Of a stretch of 64,000 nucleotides of DNA, positions 1-12,620 are shown piece by piece. Position numbers and translations under genes: made by a program. The notes under the pieces were generated by a model that worked only from the letters and a program-made list of their open reading frames with translations, was not told where the DNA came from and searched no databases. The stretch lies in assembly GCA_015499995.1 (NCBI GenBank), contig JADNRV010000105.1:1-64000 (forward strand). The letters run 5' to 3'. How positions within the stretch are numbered: position 1 is the stretch's first letter; every line of letters starts with the position of its first letter. Source of the stretch: Flammula alnicola. Its lineage: Eukaryota > Basidiomycota > Agaricomycetes > Agaricales > Strophariaceae.

Positions 1-1
1 G

Positions 2-1501
2 CGCAGACGTACGCTAGACGATGAACCATTCATTCCCGATACGACTTCTGATACTCAACCCAATCCCCCACACAAGACACCCAAGAGGCGGAAGGCCGCG
101 TTATCCTCCTTGGCATCCTATGCCAAGAAGAATGCAGTTTGTGCAGCTGCGATTGTGTATGGGGCGCCAACGATCAATGCTCAACCCCAGTGCGTTGTCT
201 CCGGTGCCAGCGACAAAATGACGGTCCTTGAGTTCTCACATGTCATGAGTCGCTCAACGCCTTCAGAAGAGGTAAGTGAGACCTTTTTATGGAGCCAACA
301 TGGTATTGACTTAATTTACGACAGGTGGATCATCTAGAATGGTCTTGGAACATGAAGTACTGCAGTTTGAATGTCGACACGAGGCAAAACCTCGAGCCCA
401 GTGAGTGACTGTCTGACCACTGCTAAGACTTATTCACGTTCCCTTCAGTTCGTATCACTCTCCACCGCTGGTTCAACATGACGAAACAGTCCAAGCCTGT
501 CGGCTGGTTCTGGCTCCCACTCAGCCTTCGTGTCCTCACCGATATGAACGCTGCCTACGTCGGCGATGAAGCTATCTCCACTACAGCAGGCAAGAGTGCA
601 AATGTGCAGAGGGACCCAGAAACTGTATGTGCATTTCCACTCTGGATTGAAAGGTGCTGACCGCCTTCAGTTTTATGGAAACCTCAAAAGGTTTGAGTAC
701 AACCTTATTCCTCTTCCTGGTATGAATGGCTCGTGGTCAGTCAAACGTTACACTGGCGATTCCCTTAGCCCATTTCAACCCGAGAACGTCGAGTACAGCA
801 AGTACCCATTCAAAGACCTCCCAGCTTTCGAACTCCATGTTCCCTACCACTTCGTCATTGTCAACACCGGCCAGAAACTCCTTCAACTTTATGGCACGGC
901 TGCAATCAACTTTGACGTCGAGTTTCCTTTCCTGTTGGCCGCTGACAGAAACATAATGAGAGCCGTGCGCAATGTCTACAAGGCATGGGTGTCGGTGCAG
1001 ATTGACAAGCGCTGGTATAGTGGAGAGGACTGCGACGACAAGCAGAAATCTGCTACAGAGCAGACATATCATGGAGGAGCTGGATCGGATGGTAGTCACC
1101 AAGGTAAAGGTGGATGTTTTGGTGGAAAGGGCAGCAGAAAAGAAGGTCAAGACGCCACTTCCAGCCCTTCCGGTACACCCATGGGACAACAATGTGCTGC
1201 TGCTGAGTCCCTTGCCCCCTGGGACTCGGTTTCTAATCTCGAGTCTTTCAAGCTTGTTGATGAAGGGGACGGCGAGCATGAGGACAAGCCATTTGTGAAC
1301 AACAACTTGGATGAGGAGTATGAAGATGAAGAGTTCTTTGAAGGCTTGAAGCAGTGGGCGAGCAACGTATGGACCGCGACACATCTTGATAGGATGTCTG
1401 ACTCGGAGGTAACACTGGTCGGAGGAGCTACGGGGTCTGCTCTCTTCAAGGGTGTAGATGTCACGACTTTTCCAGCACTGCTGCCTCTTTCTGTTCAGTA
1501 A
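2..1501 (+). CDS. HNH-like domain protein, 3' part of a four-exon gene
   Basis: Exons read 2-271, 325-400, 449-624 and 671-1501, joined by three GT..AG introns of 46-53 bases; the frame stays open across all joins and ends in TAA. The frame is already open at the window edge, so the true start lies upstream. A basic stretch KTPKRRK near the visible N-terminus could be a nuclear signal. The conserved block holds CVVSG, then SHVMSRST, LEWSWNMKY, LNVDTRQN and LHRWFN, a Cys/His/Asn/His spacing that resembles HNH_2-like domains seen in many Agaricomycete proteins. Downstream comes a hydrophobic region (YHFVIVNTG, FPFLLAADRNIM) and an acidic, low-complexity tail (DEEYEDEEFFEG). Nuclease activity is inference from the motif spacing only. 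The second and third exons have no lesion, so this is one of the few apparently intact host-type genes here. Confidence 0.6.
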
Positions 1502-2137
1502 TCGGTCACTTTTTTTTCCATGTACATGCTGTGTTTACTATTTTTCTGTTATCCGACTGTACCTTTTCAAATGATGCCAGGTTTTCTGACCAAACTACTG
1601 GGTGTCGGAAAGAGGGAAAAGAAGGGAAAAGGAAGGAAAAGAGAGAGAAAAAGAGAGATTTTGCAGAAATGGACCGATTTTTTTTCGCCAATTGATATCC
1701 AAGCCTGATTCCGCCATCCTATCAATTTTTCTGATTTTTCTGATTTTTTTTTTTTCCCGGCGCGCTTCCCGCGCATCAAACTCGAGAATTTGCTGTTTCC
1801 GGGTGGGTGCAAGACATAATTTGACCTACAACCTTCAATAATTTACTTACAGACCTGCAATTAATTATGAGTATTCCATGTATATATATAAACCTTTTGA
1901 ATGCAAAAAACTGTAGACCATTTGCCGAAACTGGGCAGAAAAGGGTTCTTGAGGAGGGGATGGCAGATAACACGCCAGCCAAATATGGTAATGGCAGATA
2001 ACATTGGCCATGGCAGATAACATCTCGACGTCTTCCACAGCTCAAGGCGAAAACTAAAAAAAATTTGAAGACACAACTGTTTTATTTACATTCCAAGTTA
2101 CCCCCATGCGAAATTTTAAGGCAAGGATGAATAGAAT
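1502..2137. other. Gene-free AT- and pyrimidine-rich spacer
   Basis: No supported gene. The stretch holds purine/pyrimidine-biased runs around 1600-1760 and three plus-strand copies of GGCAGATAAC near 1962, 1993 and 2012; a fourth lies near 2457. No transposon ends were found around these copies. Confidence 0.4.
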
Positions 2138-2290
2138 AGAATAGAATCAATTTTGGCTGACTACATTACATGAGTAATTCAGGTAACTAATGCTACCTCG
2201 CCAGCGCATCGTGATAAGGAGATATGGAGACGAGTTTTTGGGTGCATGAATTGAGAAATAGTCATGTGAGACACCGTGAGAGACAAATTT
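2138..2290 (+). repeat. Dispersed repeat, copy A
   Basis: The segment around TTTTGGCTGACTACATTA, followed by AGTAATTCAGGTAACTAA and CCTCGCCAGCGCAT, recurs in the same orientation at about 40257-40430 with scattered differences. It is probably a remnant of a repetitive element; the family is not recognised. Confidence 0.6.
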
Positions 2291-2865
2291 GGCTGTGGCA
2301 GCTCATTTATCAAACTGTTTCAAGACCAGTTTTAAAAAAATCTAAAGAGATGAACTCTCTTAAAACATGCATATATATTCTCCTGCAAGATCTCGTGGTA
2401 CACGGTACTGATTTGTGTCCAGGAGGTCTCGAAAAATCCCATTTCGGGTTTTGCTGGGCAGATAACATACCCAGTAGTACGGGCGGATAACCATGATGCC
2501 AACGTAAATTGACCACCACACCTCCCATGCAAGATGTCATCAACACCGATATCGTCGTCCGTCGATGATCCCTTCGGGGCGCATATAGGGGAGATTTTTG
2601 AGGGTCACATCGATCATCGTCCAAGTCAATCTGTAGAGTGAGTGTTATTTCATCGGGCACAAGTCGTCCGACTTACAGCGCGAAGGGGTTTCGGAAGTAA
2701 ATCTGTACGTTCTGGATCCCTGGGTTTTCCCTCCAAAAGTTGGTTGAAATCTGTGACGTTATGGAAATCCCTTGGAATGGCGAAGCTGCCTTCCGGCGGT
2801 CCTATTATGGGTGTGGGCGGTCCGAATATTAAATGAATTAAATGAAAATTAAATGAAAAGGTGCC

Positions 2866-3045
2866 TCATCACATACCACGCACCTCATTGCGTACTAGGC
2901 CTAAGTGCGTCCTGTATATGAGGATGCGAGCATATGTCGAGTATAAGTATCGCAGGGCGTCGCCTTCATATACGGTAATAGCGTACCACCACGCACCTCA
3001 TCGCGTACCACCGCGTACCTCATCACGTACCACCACGTACCTCCA
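2866..3045. repeat. Degenerate tandem repeat (CGTACCAC / CACCTCATCG units)
   Basis: Short units such as GCGTACCACC and GCACCTCATC alternate with variation across this stretch, densest at 2985-3045. The pattern is a minisatellite; no coding role is visible. Confidence 0.6.
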
Positions 3046-3565
3046 TAATGTCCGGTCGGAGTATTTTTCGGGATAATTGAACGGAAATATTATGTCCGGA
3101 GAATGGGTGGAACATATAGCAGGATACAAACATCCGTGATATATTCCTGAGAGCCTTCAGAATTAGCTAAGTAAATTCGGGTCAACTGCAACTTTTTTTT
3201 GCCTCACCAATAAAACATATGCTTTTTTCCAAGAATGTATTCTCATCCCGGAGGAATTATATTCCGTCACCCAAATTAGCAAAGATATTCTCTATTCCGT
3301 GGTTTATTTCACTAAGGGGTAAAAGTTCTCAGGAATATTTTCCGACATTTGGGGAATTCAAAGTTCATCTCACAAGGTTCATAAAAAATGTGATTTAATT
3401 CTTAACAAACTTTCAAGAGCGCTGAGGGATTTTCTCACTTTGCCACACTGCTCAAAGGTATCCGGGAATTTCTGAGACTGGAGTCTCAAAAGGATTCGTA
3501 TCTTTTGCTACTGCAACAGAGGAAAACTGGACCAAATGGGTAGGAACAGAGAGTCACCTAAAGTA

Positions 3566-4543
3566 CGGTTGGCGAGCAGGGTCAGGTCTGTTTCGAGCTT
3601 CGGATGGTGTATTTTTATCACTGGGGTCCACGCTTCTGAAGGTTGTGACCTTCATAGTCGCAATTTATTACCTGTATTCAAGTTCTATTATGAATAATAA
3701 ATTCCCTGTATGTTACTGACGAATTTAAGTTGCAGATGACATGTTTTTCGGCTGCAAGTGGAGGTCATGATGGATTGCTGTAGTCATCGGAAATGACTCC
3801 CATCCGGCAGGAACCTTGACTAGATTTGATTAGATAGTGTTAGAGGGTGTGCATCTCCTTAGATAGACGGGAACACCACAAGACATCCTTGCCTTGCCTT
3901 CGACGCGACACTGAACGGCCTGTTCGACGCGTCCCGAGACCCTACAACCGTAGCCGAGCTCGATCGGCCTACTCCACCATAGATTTTCCATGCAAAACCA
4001 TAGCCAGCCAGATTTACGGGAATTGAATAATTTATTTTATCTATACGTCCTAGTGCGTGCGCTCCAATAGCCGCGAAATAACTCCAGCGAGTATTCTTCC
4101 CAATCTGTGTTAATTCCAAGTGCGATGCAAGTGCACATCTTCACAGATAAGCTCAGTCGCGGTCGATCAGGTTATTATACAACGATGCGAGTATCTTTGG
4201 ACTGACTTTTTTGCGCCGTTATTTGAATTTATGCTACCATCCACATGGATGCTCGGAACGTCAGAGTATCATGTTGTAGTGTTAGATATTAAATAAGTGC
4301 TTTCAGTCTGTAATGGAAATTGGGCACACTGAGGGTTCTTAAGATATGTTAGGCGGCTACATTGACGCGCCTTGGTGCGACTCGGAGTCTGCGACACCCA
4401 AGGCCTAAGGCCTAAGGCTTCAGACTTCTAAACTGTGTCACATTATTCATGAATGCTTCTTCGAAGCGGTGACGAGGACCCCGCGCTCCTGCCAAAACTT
4501 GACGGATCTGGCTTCGAACAGACCTGACCCTGCTCGCCAACCG
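3566..4543. mobile_element. TA-flanked MITE-like element, 978 bp
   Basis: Both ends start with the same 27-bp inverted sequence (first 20 bases CGGTTGGCGAGCAGGGTCAG), and the element is flanked by TA at 3564-3565 and 4544-4545. This is the signature of a Tc1/mariner-superfamily non-autonomous element. The interior has no credible transposase frame; it contains a short CCTAAGG repetition near 4402. Classification to superfamily rests on the TA duplication alone. Confidence 0.75.
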
Positions 4544-4998
4544 TATACCGGGACTAGGTTTACGTGGTCGAGAAATCGTTAACTGTCAACTATCTATATC
4601 CTGAATTATTTGTATCCAGGTTTAGTCTCTCCTAGACAGACTTCGATAGTATATGTGATGTACTTACCTACGGATCACGATATCAATCAATCAAATCAAA
4701 CATGATATTTGTTCTTTGTTTGTCCCTGATGGAACACGGTTCCTGCTCCCGCACCTGTTTCCTCGTCGCACCCTGACCTTCCACATCAATAAAAAAATTT
4801 GTTTAAATTCTAAGAATATATAGAACAACCCTTAAAACAATCTGGTTGTCGAAAAATCAAAAATTTTGAAGGTTTGCTCGTATAATGCCAAAATTCGCGG
4901 TAATGGCACCTTTTTGAGGTCATTAAACAAAACAGAAAACGGAATTTTCGACAAAGAAAATATTTTAATACATCTTCAGTACCATTTGACGAAGGAAG

Positions 4999-5640
4999 AT
5001 GGAAAGAATGAGGACGAATGACATTGAATGGCTGAAGATGTCACCGAGCTGTCAATCAGCGACTGATCCGTGTATTGTATGGGTGCCATGCAAGACTCGT
5101 TCCGTCGCATTCCTGCGCTTTCGGCAGGTTCTTATCGACGGTGCTAGTGGAACGGGTGCACAGCGAGAGCGAGCGTTGGCCATGCGGAAGAAGCTCGCCG
5201 ACGGCGAGAAGAGGAAGCAAGAGGAGATCGCACGACTAACAGCCGTTGGTCTCATTGTCGATCGCGCAAAGATCTCAGGCATGACAGTTGCCCAACTTAA
5301 TGACCAGATCAGCATCCACAGGAAGTTCCTCAACGACAAAGTCCTCCTCAATGTGCTACAGAAGGATATCAAGCTAAAACCATTGAAATTTTCTGCAGTT
5401 TTAGCGCCTGTCACCCGCAATGAGGAGTGAGTTTTATGCTTTTTAGTTCTGTGTATGTCTCATAACTCATAGGAAAATCAACGCACTACGTGTACTAATC
5501 GAAAACATGCAAGGAACCAACATGAACCTGGATGATCCGGACAATTCTACTGACAACTCACCTCCAGGCTCCGGACGACGAAGAATCAGAGGAGAATGAT
5601 GAAGAAAGTGCCGATTATGATGGCGGAGAGACCGACTAAC
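4999..5640 (+). pseudogene. Tail fragment of a transposon-type gene
   Basis: A 143-codon frame (4999-5430) continues through a likely intron (donor GTGAGT at 5429, acceptor CATAG before 5473). It can end in an acidic tail (DDEESEENDEES) at TAA 5640 if a second intron is removed. The middle is a charged helical segment (MRKKLADGEKRKQEEIARL) followed by MTVAQLNDQISIHRKFL. The same layout, a charged coil and then a helix pair, closes the decayed gene at 60.9-62.3 kb, so both are probably C-terminal tails of one transposon gene type. The first 45 codons look unrelated, and the body of the gene is missing. The function is not known. Confidence 0.4.
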
Positions 5641-7024
5641 TGATTAGAGATTATTGTTAACTTATCGAACCTTGCTCTTCATTTATTTCACGCCGGAAAT
5701 CTACATTTCTCATGTTGTGCTCAAACCTCAGGCAAGCCAGAATGTATGACTCAAATTGAAAGGTAGATTCTTTTTCGATCGCTCTATAAGTTCGGATATA
5801 CAATGAGAGGCATATATATAACTCACATGCCGAGTTTTACTGTCAGAGGTAGTCTCCTTAAATTTTGACGCACCTCACGAGATGATGGAGATTCTGACAA
5901 TGGGCCGATATCGTAAATGCCGTTCTTTCATGGTTAATTAATGCAAAACTCGGGTTTTTTTTTGCACAGTAGATACTTTTACATTTATGGGTACACGACT
6001 ATTTATTTTGAATTGCTCCAAGTGCGACGGGAGTGGGGGAATTCACCTGGAACGAGGAGGAACCAACGGAAACAGGAGTTTGGGTGACGAGCAAACAAGA
6101 CCAAATATCACACTTTCCTCACAGGCCGTTAGGTTCGGAGAAAGCCGCTTGCTCCGGCTACGGGTACTCCTTCGCAGAAGGGGCTTGCGCCAACTTACTG
6201 CCTGAAATCAGAGGTTTCGTCTTTGGCCATTCGCACTCTTCACATTCAACGCGCTATAAAAATTCAACTCGGGTTACATTATATACATGCATATATGTCA
6301 TTTAGATGATTTAGCGCTGCAAAATACATGCGTAAAATATTGAAAAAAGGGGATAGTGTATTGGCAGGGAGGATGAAGAAATCCTCGCGTCGTGGAGGCC
6401 ACTGGCCTTCAACGTGCCCAACAAAATTAACACGACATGTCCTAATACTTGTAAGACTTTCTGCTTCCTCAGATTGTGTCCCGTGCTGAAGACATGCATT
6501 TAAGGTCAAGGCGAAGGAAATGGGCTTCAGCAAGCCGTGTAATGTCACATAATGTCACGTACGTGACAGCGCGCGTCGTGCGTAGCGCGTCTGCGTCGAG
6601 GCAGATAAGTATATCTCGCGATGAATTAGATGAGCCTGCCATGGCTCCATAGGAAATGTAAGTCTGAGCTCTTTTGTGACCTTTTCCCTGACGAAGTCGA
6701 CCGTCTCTGTGTCCAAAATTCGGAGCCCCGGTAGGGATGCTCCAGCAGCCTTTTTGCGTTTTCGGGGAGTCTCTTTAGTGCGGAATCTTGCACTTCATGG
6801 AGTGCTTGGGGGTTTCGGGTTGGTTTTCATCGTAGTTGTTGTGAAGAGGGTTTTACAACATTCTTTGCCCACAAGTTGTTATCACTGACCCGGAGTACTG
6901 ATCGTATCTCATCTACATAGTCACGTGAGCTATGTCAAATGTCCCGAACTCAGGACTTTTGGGAGATAGCATTCGAAGAGAAGCACATTAGGTAAATTTT
7001 ATCTAATGTCCGAAATTTAAGGTA
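5641..7024. other. Gene-free spacer
   Basis: Frames here are short and overlapping, with no recognisable domain, splice chain or codon pattern. A microsatellite-like TATA/CATATATA tract lies near 5810 and another near 6285. Confidence 0.4.
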
Positions 7025-7671
7025 CAGTATTAGACGGGTACTTTGTACATGATGGGTCCTTTGTACAGTTGGGTTTTTCAGACCCAGTATGCATCTCTAA
7101 AATAATAATGAGCTTTCTACATATGATAACATCCTATAGGTATGGTAAACTGACGAAAAGATGGGTAGAAAGTGGGTTGGGCATTTTCGGTGCCTGGAAT
7201 ACCCAAATTGGACAATTTCTCAGAAAATGTATTTTACCTCCTGAATAGTGACGACGAAAGAAATATGGATTTTTTTTTACAGAATACATTGGAGCCATCC
7301 TGAATAGACACCATGCACAAAAAGAATTGTAAATCGGATAAGAGCTCGATGAGCAATTGGCGAAAAACCTTTGGAAGAGGGGAAAGGGAGATGCCGAGAT
7401 GTGATGGCATTACACATGACGTTAACAACATGTGATCGGCATGTATTAAAATGCCGGTGTACAAAGTAATTAGAAATGGCCCAAAAACCAATTTTCAGCT
7501 TGCGTCGCGATTTCAGCAAGAACCGCCTCACCTCTCAACATTAGGTTTGGCATACGAAAATTAGACATGTATACCTATATTATTATATAAAAAGATTTGA
7601 AATTAATGGACATCCTAGTAATGAAAAATTGGCTAACATTTTTTGATGTGCAAACTACCCGTCTAATACTG
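7025..7671. mobile_element. TA-flanked MITE-like element, 647 bp
   Basis: The ends are inverted copies starting CAGTATTAGACGGGTA (16 bp perfect, similarity continuing to about 25 bp). TA lies on both outer sides (7023-7024 and 7672-7673). There is no transposase frame inside, so it is non-autonomous. The CAGT start and TA target fit the Tc1/mariner/pogo superfamily. Confidence 0.75.
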
Positions 7672-7673
7672 TA

Positions 7674-10600
7674 GTGTGTTGATGTGCTTTCAACGTTACA
7701 GCGAAAAATATCAAGTCTCTGAATCACAGTGTGTGCGTCGGCAATTTTCGCATTTATGGCACATCAATCACACTCCAGTGCAGGTAAGAAGGGCTCCTTA
7801 CAGGATCTGAGTCGACAATTTTTTAAATTCGATGTGCATAAGTATTTGCGCCAAAACACCTAAGACATACCACGAGAACTGCGGGCAAGCGTCGTGTGCG
7901 AGCAAACTTACTGACGGGCAGTTTGAAGCGAGCCCCTTGTCAGGATTGCTGTGCGACGCAACATAAAGAACTATAAAGATAAACAAAGAGCGGCATCCTA
8001 AAAAGGTGGATTGATCCGAACCTAGAGAATCCCCATCGTAAGTTCTGTTGTCATTTATTTGTCCTTAGATAACAAAGATTAGATAACATCCTATCTACCC
8101 TATATGAAGAGGATTCTCGAACTCTGTTATCCATGGCCGCGGTATCATAAGGGTTAAGTTAGGTGTCATGCCTGCAAACCCGAGGTTGGACTGCCACACG
8201 GAGTACGCTGAGTTAAGGGCATTGGGCTACTTCAAATCCCAGCCGTGGTCGTCGGCCTGAATATCTTGAAACAGCAGATAGATGATGCGCTAGGTAAGTA
8301 TTTTATGAATACTGCACGCTCTCTCAACAATTAATTTCTGCTACTTTGAACAGCGCACAATCTCGATAACCAGCACTGACGTACAATCATGCAAGAGATG
8401 ACCAGGAGCGGATACGATGATCGAGTTATGCGGGCCGTCATGGCACACCTCTACGTCGTCATACCCAATAACTTACCTGCTCATACCGTTTGGACTGCGC
8501 AATGTGAAGGCTCTATTTGGCGCATATACCCGCCATCCGACCTACCGGATTGCCCCGGGTTTTCTGCCAACAGGAGCAAGATATCGCGTCTGCATGCTCC
8601 CGACCAACTCCGTCCCCTATTAGTATCATGCGTGGCTGAAGGATGCGGATCGTTGGAGGACAGATTCGATTTAAACGACCGCATGAATTTCCTTGGTGGG
8701 AACCAAATGGACCACTTTGCACTTCTTCTATTGTTCCGTGGTTGCACACTCGTCGTTACGGGCCCGGAGTACGCACTCGCGCAAATGGCGCTGAAAACAT
8801 CAGGCACGTAACTTATGATGCCACCACCCTCTACGACCTGGCTCGACGACCTTCGGACCAATTCGAAACCTACACTCTCGTCGACTGTGAGGATGCACCT
8901 ATTTAATGCGCTGTTACTCAGACTCCGCCCTGGCCTATCCTCCATCTACAACCACAACTCTCTGATCATTTGTTGGGCCGTCTTCGTATGACCATCCATT
9001 GACAACGGCCGCGAGGGGAAGATGGCGTGCAATTCTAACACTCAACGCCTACGTCGACAGATCCATCGACTTCTCGACGTCGCTGTCTCTTCGTCTACCT
9101 TCCTTTTTCGCTACCACCGCAGAGACTAGACCGTCGTCTCGTCATCAATGTATAGAGAGGGTCAGCAACATATGAGAAGTTCAAAGTATGTGGCGACTTC
9201 TAGAAGGCTAGCCTTGCTCTATTCTGAGATGGGGGCGACTAGTTTACACCCGCATCGAAGCTTCAACTGCCATTTATCTCAGAATGTTCATATAGTCCTT
9301 TCGGGAATGCATTTCCATGCGATTTTCTGCGATACTACAGAACGGCCTTTAACACGTGAGTGAGCTTTTTCGAGGACACCGTACGCAGGGATGGAGAGGA
9401 TTAACTGTGATGCATTGCAAGTAAAGCATACCGAGTCAATGTTCATGTTCTAAAACAAGGCGGAAATATCACTTGCACTGGATTACTGGAAATCTTCCGA
9501 CATCAGGGAGGCAACTGAGAAGAGAGTGGGCTGATATCGTCATCTTCCAAGTACATTTCATAATTCCCACCATTCCCGCCCTTCTCGCCTTATATCACGA
9601 GTTATGGGCTTGCTTTTAGTATGACCTTCTTCTGTTCCGCTGTCTACAGTTCCAATATTCAGGTAGGCCGCTTGGACTGTAACTACTGAGACGAATGTGA
9701 ATTCCCTATTTTATTTTGCTGTGACGGCTATGCTGACACTTACTGGGCTTGAGCTTGATTCCTCACCTTCGTCCGGAACTAGGTATATTTGCTTCATTCA
9801 GATGAAACGAATCGTTCCCTGATGGGCTGGCGGCGGAGGTGTATTTTGTCTCTTTCTACGCTTGGACAGAAGTATTTTGGCAATTCAATGCATACAATGG
9901 CCTCTATCATGGTTGGAACTGTGGCTGTTTTTTTTTTCTTTAAAAAATATTATTTTAATCGGCGGCTCATCGCTCTCTCGCGCATTTTTCTATGTATACA
10001 TAGGATCAACCAATACAAGGCTTTGACACGGTGAAACGTTGAAAAACAAATTTCCGCAGAAAGGTCGGCTTCCAAGCCGTATGCAACCTCCATCTCTATA
10101 ACCAACTGTTTCTACCGGTCGAAAGTCTGTCAAATGTTGTTCAATAGCCAAAGGGCTAGCTCCACACCATTGCAGAATGAGTCCTCCTCCTCCTGCGTGT
10201 ACCAAATCGCATACTCCGCGACATCCATATTTTCCTTTAGCTTGAATGCCGCCACCGCCTTGTGCCACCACGGAGGCGTCTCCCGCACGAACCAAGCAAT
10301 CAACACCACAAAGTCCGCAAAGTTGCATACCGATCCTCCCGTACCTCGACGATGTGCTGTAGGGTATGGAAACCGGGAGTGGTAAGCCTCCTAATGCCTT
10401 TGCCAAACAACATCGGAGCATTATGATTATGCCATGAGTTGTTTAACTTCGAGGATGTATTGGACCTCGGACACCGGCCCCACCAAGTTATTTGTTATAT
10501 AATCCTCCTTCGTCGGTGAGATTCACCGTATGTATGTAGTCAGTATTTTCAAGGGAAAGTATAAATAATATAATACTTGGGACTTAAGTAAGAGGATGGA

Positions 10601-10914
10601 TATGTATTGAAGCAAAATAATCTACCTTCATATGGCCTGTCAAGACTCAACATGTCAAGTTCAATGAATTGTGATCTAGCTGAACAACAATGTGACGGAG
10701 TTCGAAACCCTAACCTCCCGGACCGTGCCTTCATCCTCGTCTTCTTGAACCATCAACGCGCCGGTCCTCAACGTTGAGGCGTGGTCAAGGCGTGGTGCAT
10801 TCGACGTCCGATAGACGAATCTAACTCTCCCACCTCTCATGATAAATTTTCCACTACAGCTTCTACATCGAGCACGAGCACCACCACAGAGCTCACATCT
10901 TCGAAACCCTAACC
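7674..10914. other. Gene-poor stretch with weak frames only
   Basis: The longest frame (8389-8811, 140 codons) overlaps frames of similar length on both strands and shows no domain I recognise. Its alternative plus frame contains LLIPFGLRN, faintly like a reverse-transcriptase motif, but the surrounding residues do not support that. No RNA gene, element end or splice chain could be supported. Confidence 0.35.
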
Positions 10915-11320
10915 TTCATTTTGACTGATCTAGCCTACCTACCGCAAAACCCTGCATTGGAACACACCTCTTTGACCCTTCGACGCATTCAGGCAGTGAA
11001 CGAGTGGCCAGGCGAATCTTTTCTGCCCAGGTACGTCCAAATCCGTTGAGATTTGACCAAGTTGTGCTGATATCTTCATTTTGGCTGATCTAGCCTACCT
11101 ACCGCAAAACTCTAGATTGGAACATCGCCTCTTCGACCCTTCGACGCATTCGTGGCAGTGAACGAGTGGCCAGGCGAATCTTTTCTGCCCAGGTACGTCC
11201 AAATCCGTTGAGATTTGACTAAGTTGTGCTGATATCTTCATTTTGCCTGATCTACCACAAAACTCTAGATTGGAACATTGACTCTTCAATGCATTCGGGG
11301 CAGTGAACGAGCTGCTGGGA
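10915..11320 (+). repeat. About 160-bp tandem repeat, 2.6 units, exon-intron-like
   Basis: Units begin at about 10915, 11075 and 11237, each opening TTCATTTTG. The first two contain a segment ending in CTGCCCAG followed by GTACGTCC, and a TGATCTAG acceptor-like site follows about 60 bases later. The repeated segment between TAG and CCCAG is 97 and 99 bases; in the second unit it is open (PTYRKTLDWNIASSTLRR). The arrangement looks like a tandemly duplicated exon with its intron; the third unit is truncated and diverged. Confidence 0.65.
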
Positions 11321-11727
11321 TCAATCAGGTAACCACTTCCATTCTGGCTTTTTTTTCTCAACTAACAATTTTGGGCTTATTAGGCAGGTCAACGACGTCA
11401 GAGTGTAGACTTCGTCAGTCTGCGCTGTTATTTGCTGTCGCGGAGAACAGTTCAAAGAGGTGAAATGGCAGTCCAACCGAGTTCATCCTTTCAATTGATA
11501 CTAACAAAGATTTTACATATCTATAGGAGGTATTTTACACAAGGACAAGTCCTCAAGCCAAGCCAGTCAAGAGAGGAGCACGGCGTTAACCACTGGCGAC
11601 ACACTCGGTTCTTATGAAGGTCAAACAGGCATCTGGGGATAATACGAGACAACGCGACGAGATCGAAGGGCTTTTGGAAGATGTAGAACGATGAGCTTAC
11701 AAGCTTCTACTTGCATCTCAGAACGCC

Positions 11728-12620
11728 ATGTGGGTCTTGGACCAGCAACATGACTTGGATCAGCTAGAAGAATGCGGTGTATTCGATGATGAACCGCTCT
11801 CGAAAATACATATACCACCCCCTTCTCGAACCGATTATCTTGGCAACATAGAGGACCCCGTTGACGTTGCGTTGCGGGAGAAGCGCGAGGAACTCTGGCA
11901 GAAGATCTGGACAAGACTAGCGCGTTACTGTGCGCCTGTCGCATCATGATACTACGGCAAAAGATTGGCAGTGATCTGGTCCTGGGTGTGTCGTGCTGTT
12001 TACATGGACCCCACGCTTATGCTGGTGGCGCAGAACTATCGCTTCGTCACCTCGATAATGACAGATGCCAACTTGGACCTTCCAACGGTGGAGAAGCTTT
12101 GGAAGGTAATCGAGGGCCTCTATGTCAATGATGTGCGCGCCGCCATCGACGATGTCCTACATCCGATCCGCGAGACGAGTGACTATGTTATGGTATTTGG
12201 CACACGTTTGCACAGGGAGTTCAGCGGTTTCCCGCTTCCGTTCCATGGCTGGGGGCATATGACTGCCGTCTATCCGTGCTATTCCTGTGTTCGAAGGGTG
12301 TGTAAGACGGTAAGAGCCGGTTGTTGCAGCCTGTCGATATTACTCATTCATGCACGTTACAGGTCGACGATATTGTGGCTCTTACAAGATACGCGATCCT
12401 GACAGGCAGCGGGTTGGCCCAATCACAGATAAAATATGAGCGAAACGCAGACACCCGCTCCGGCCTGAAGAAAGCGCCGTGGGATCCCACCGAGGCTACT
12501 TATTTCAAGGACAGAATTCTCGAGGAAGCTCGACCACTGACTAGCCTTGATCATCAACTGGACGACTGCTTCCAGGTCGCGATCATCAATGGGGGAGAAC
12601 TTAGAAGGCGAGGTACATGA
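11728..12620 (+). pseudogene. Decayed gene of unknown function, coding-like fragments
   Basis: Three consecutive plus-strand frames look like pieces of one gene: 11728-11949 (acidic, LREKREELWQKIWTRL near its end), 11965-12300 (WVCRAVYMDPTLMLVAQNYR, LPTVEKLWKVIEGLYVND) and 12360-12620 (DDIVALTRYAILTGSGLA, DPTEATYFKDRILEEARPL). They lie in different frames; one switch, near 12300-12362, could be an intron (GTAAGAGCC to a CAG before 12363), while the one near 11945-11965 has no obvious intron. I do not recognise the family. It is a degraded or mis-split host or transposon gene; low certainty. Confidence 0.35.

Noticed and set aside
1962..2466. GGCAGATAAC repeats as element ends
   Set aside because: All four are on the same strand and irregularly spaced, with no inverted partner or flanking duplication.
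8389..8811. 140-codon frame with a weak reverse-transcriptase-like LLIPFGLRN in a neighbouring frame
   Set aside because: No other RT motif at the right spacing, and equal-length frames exist on the other strand.
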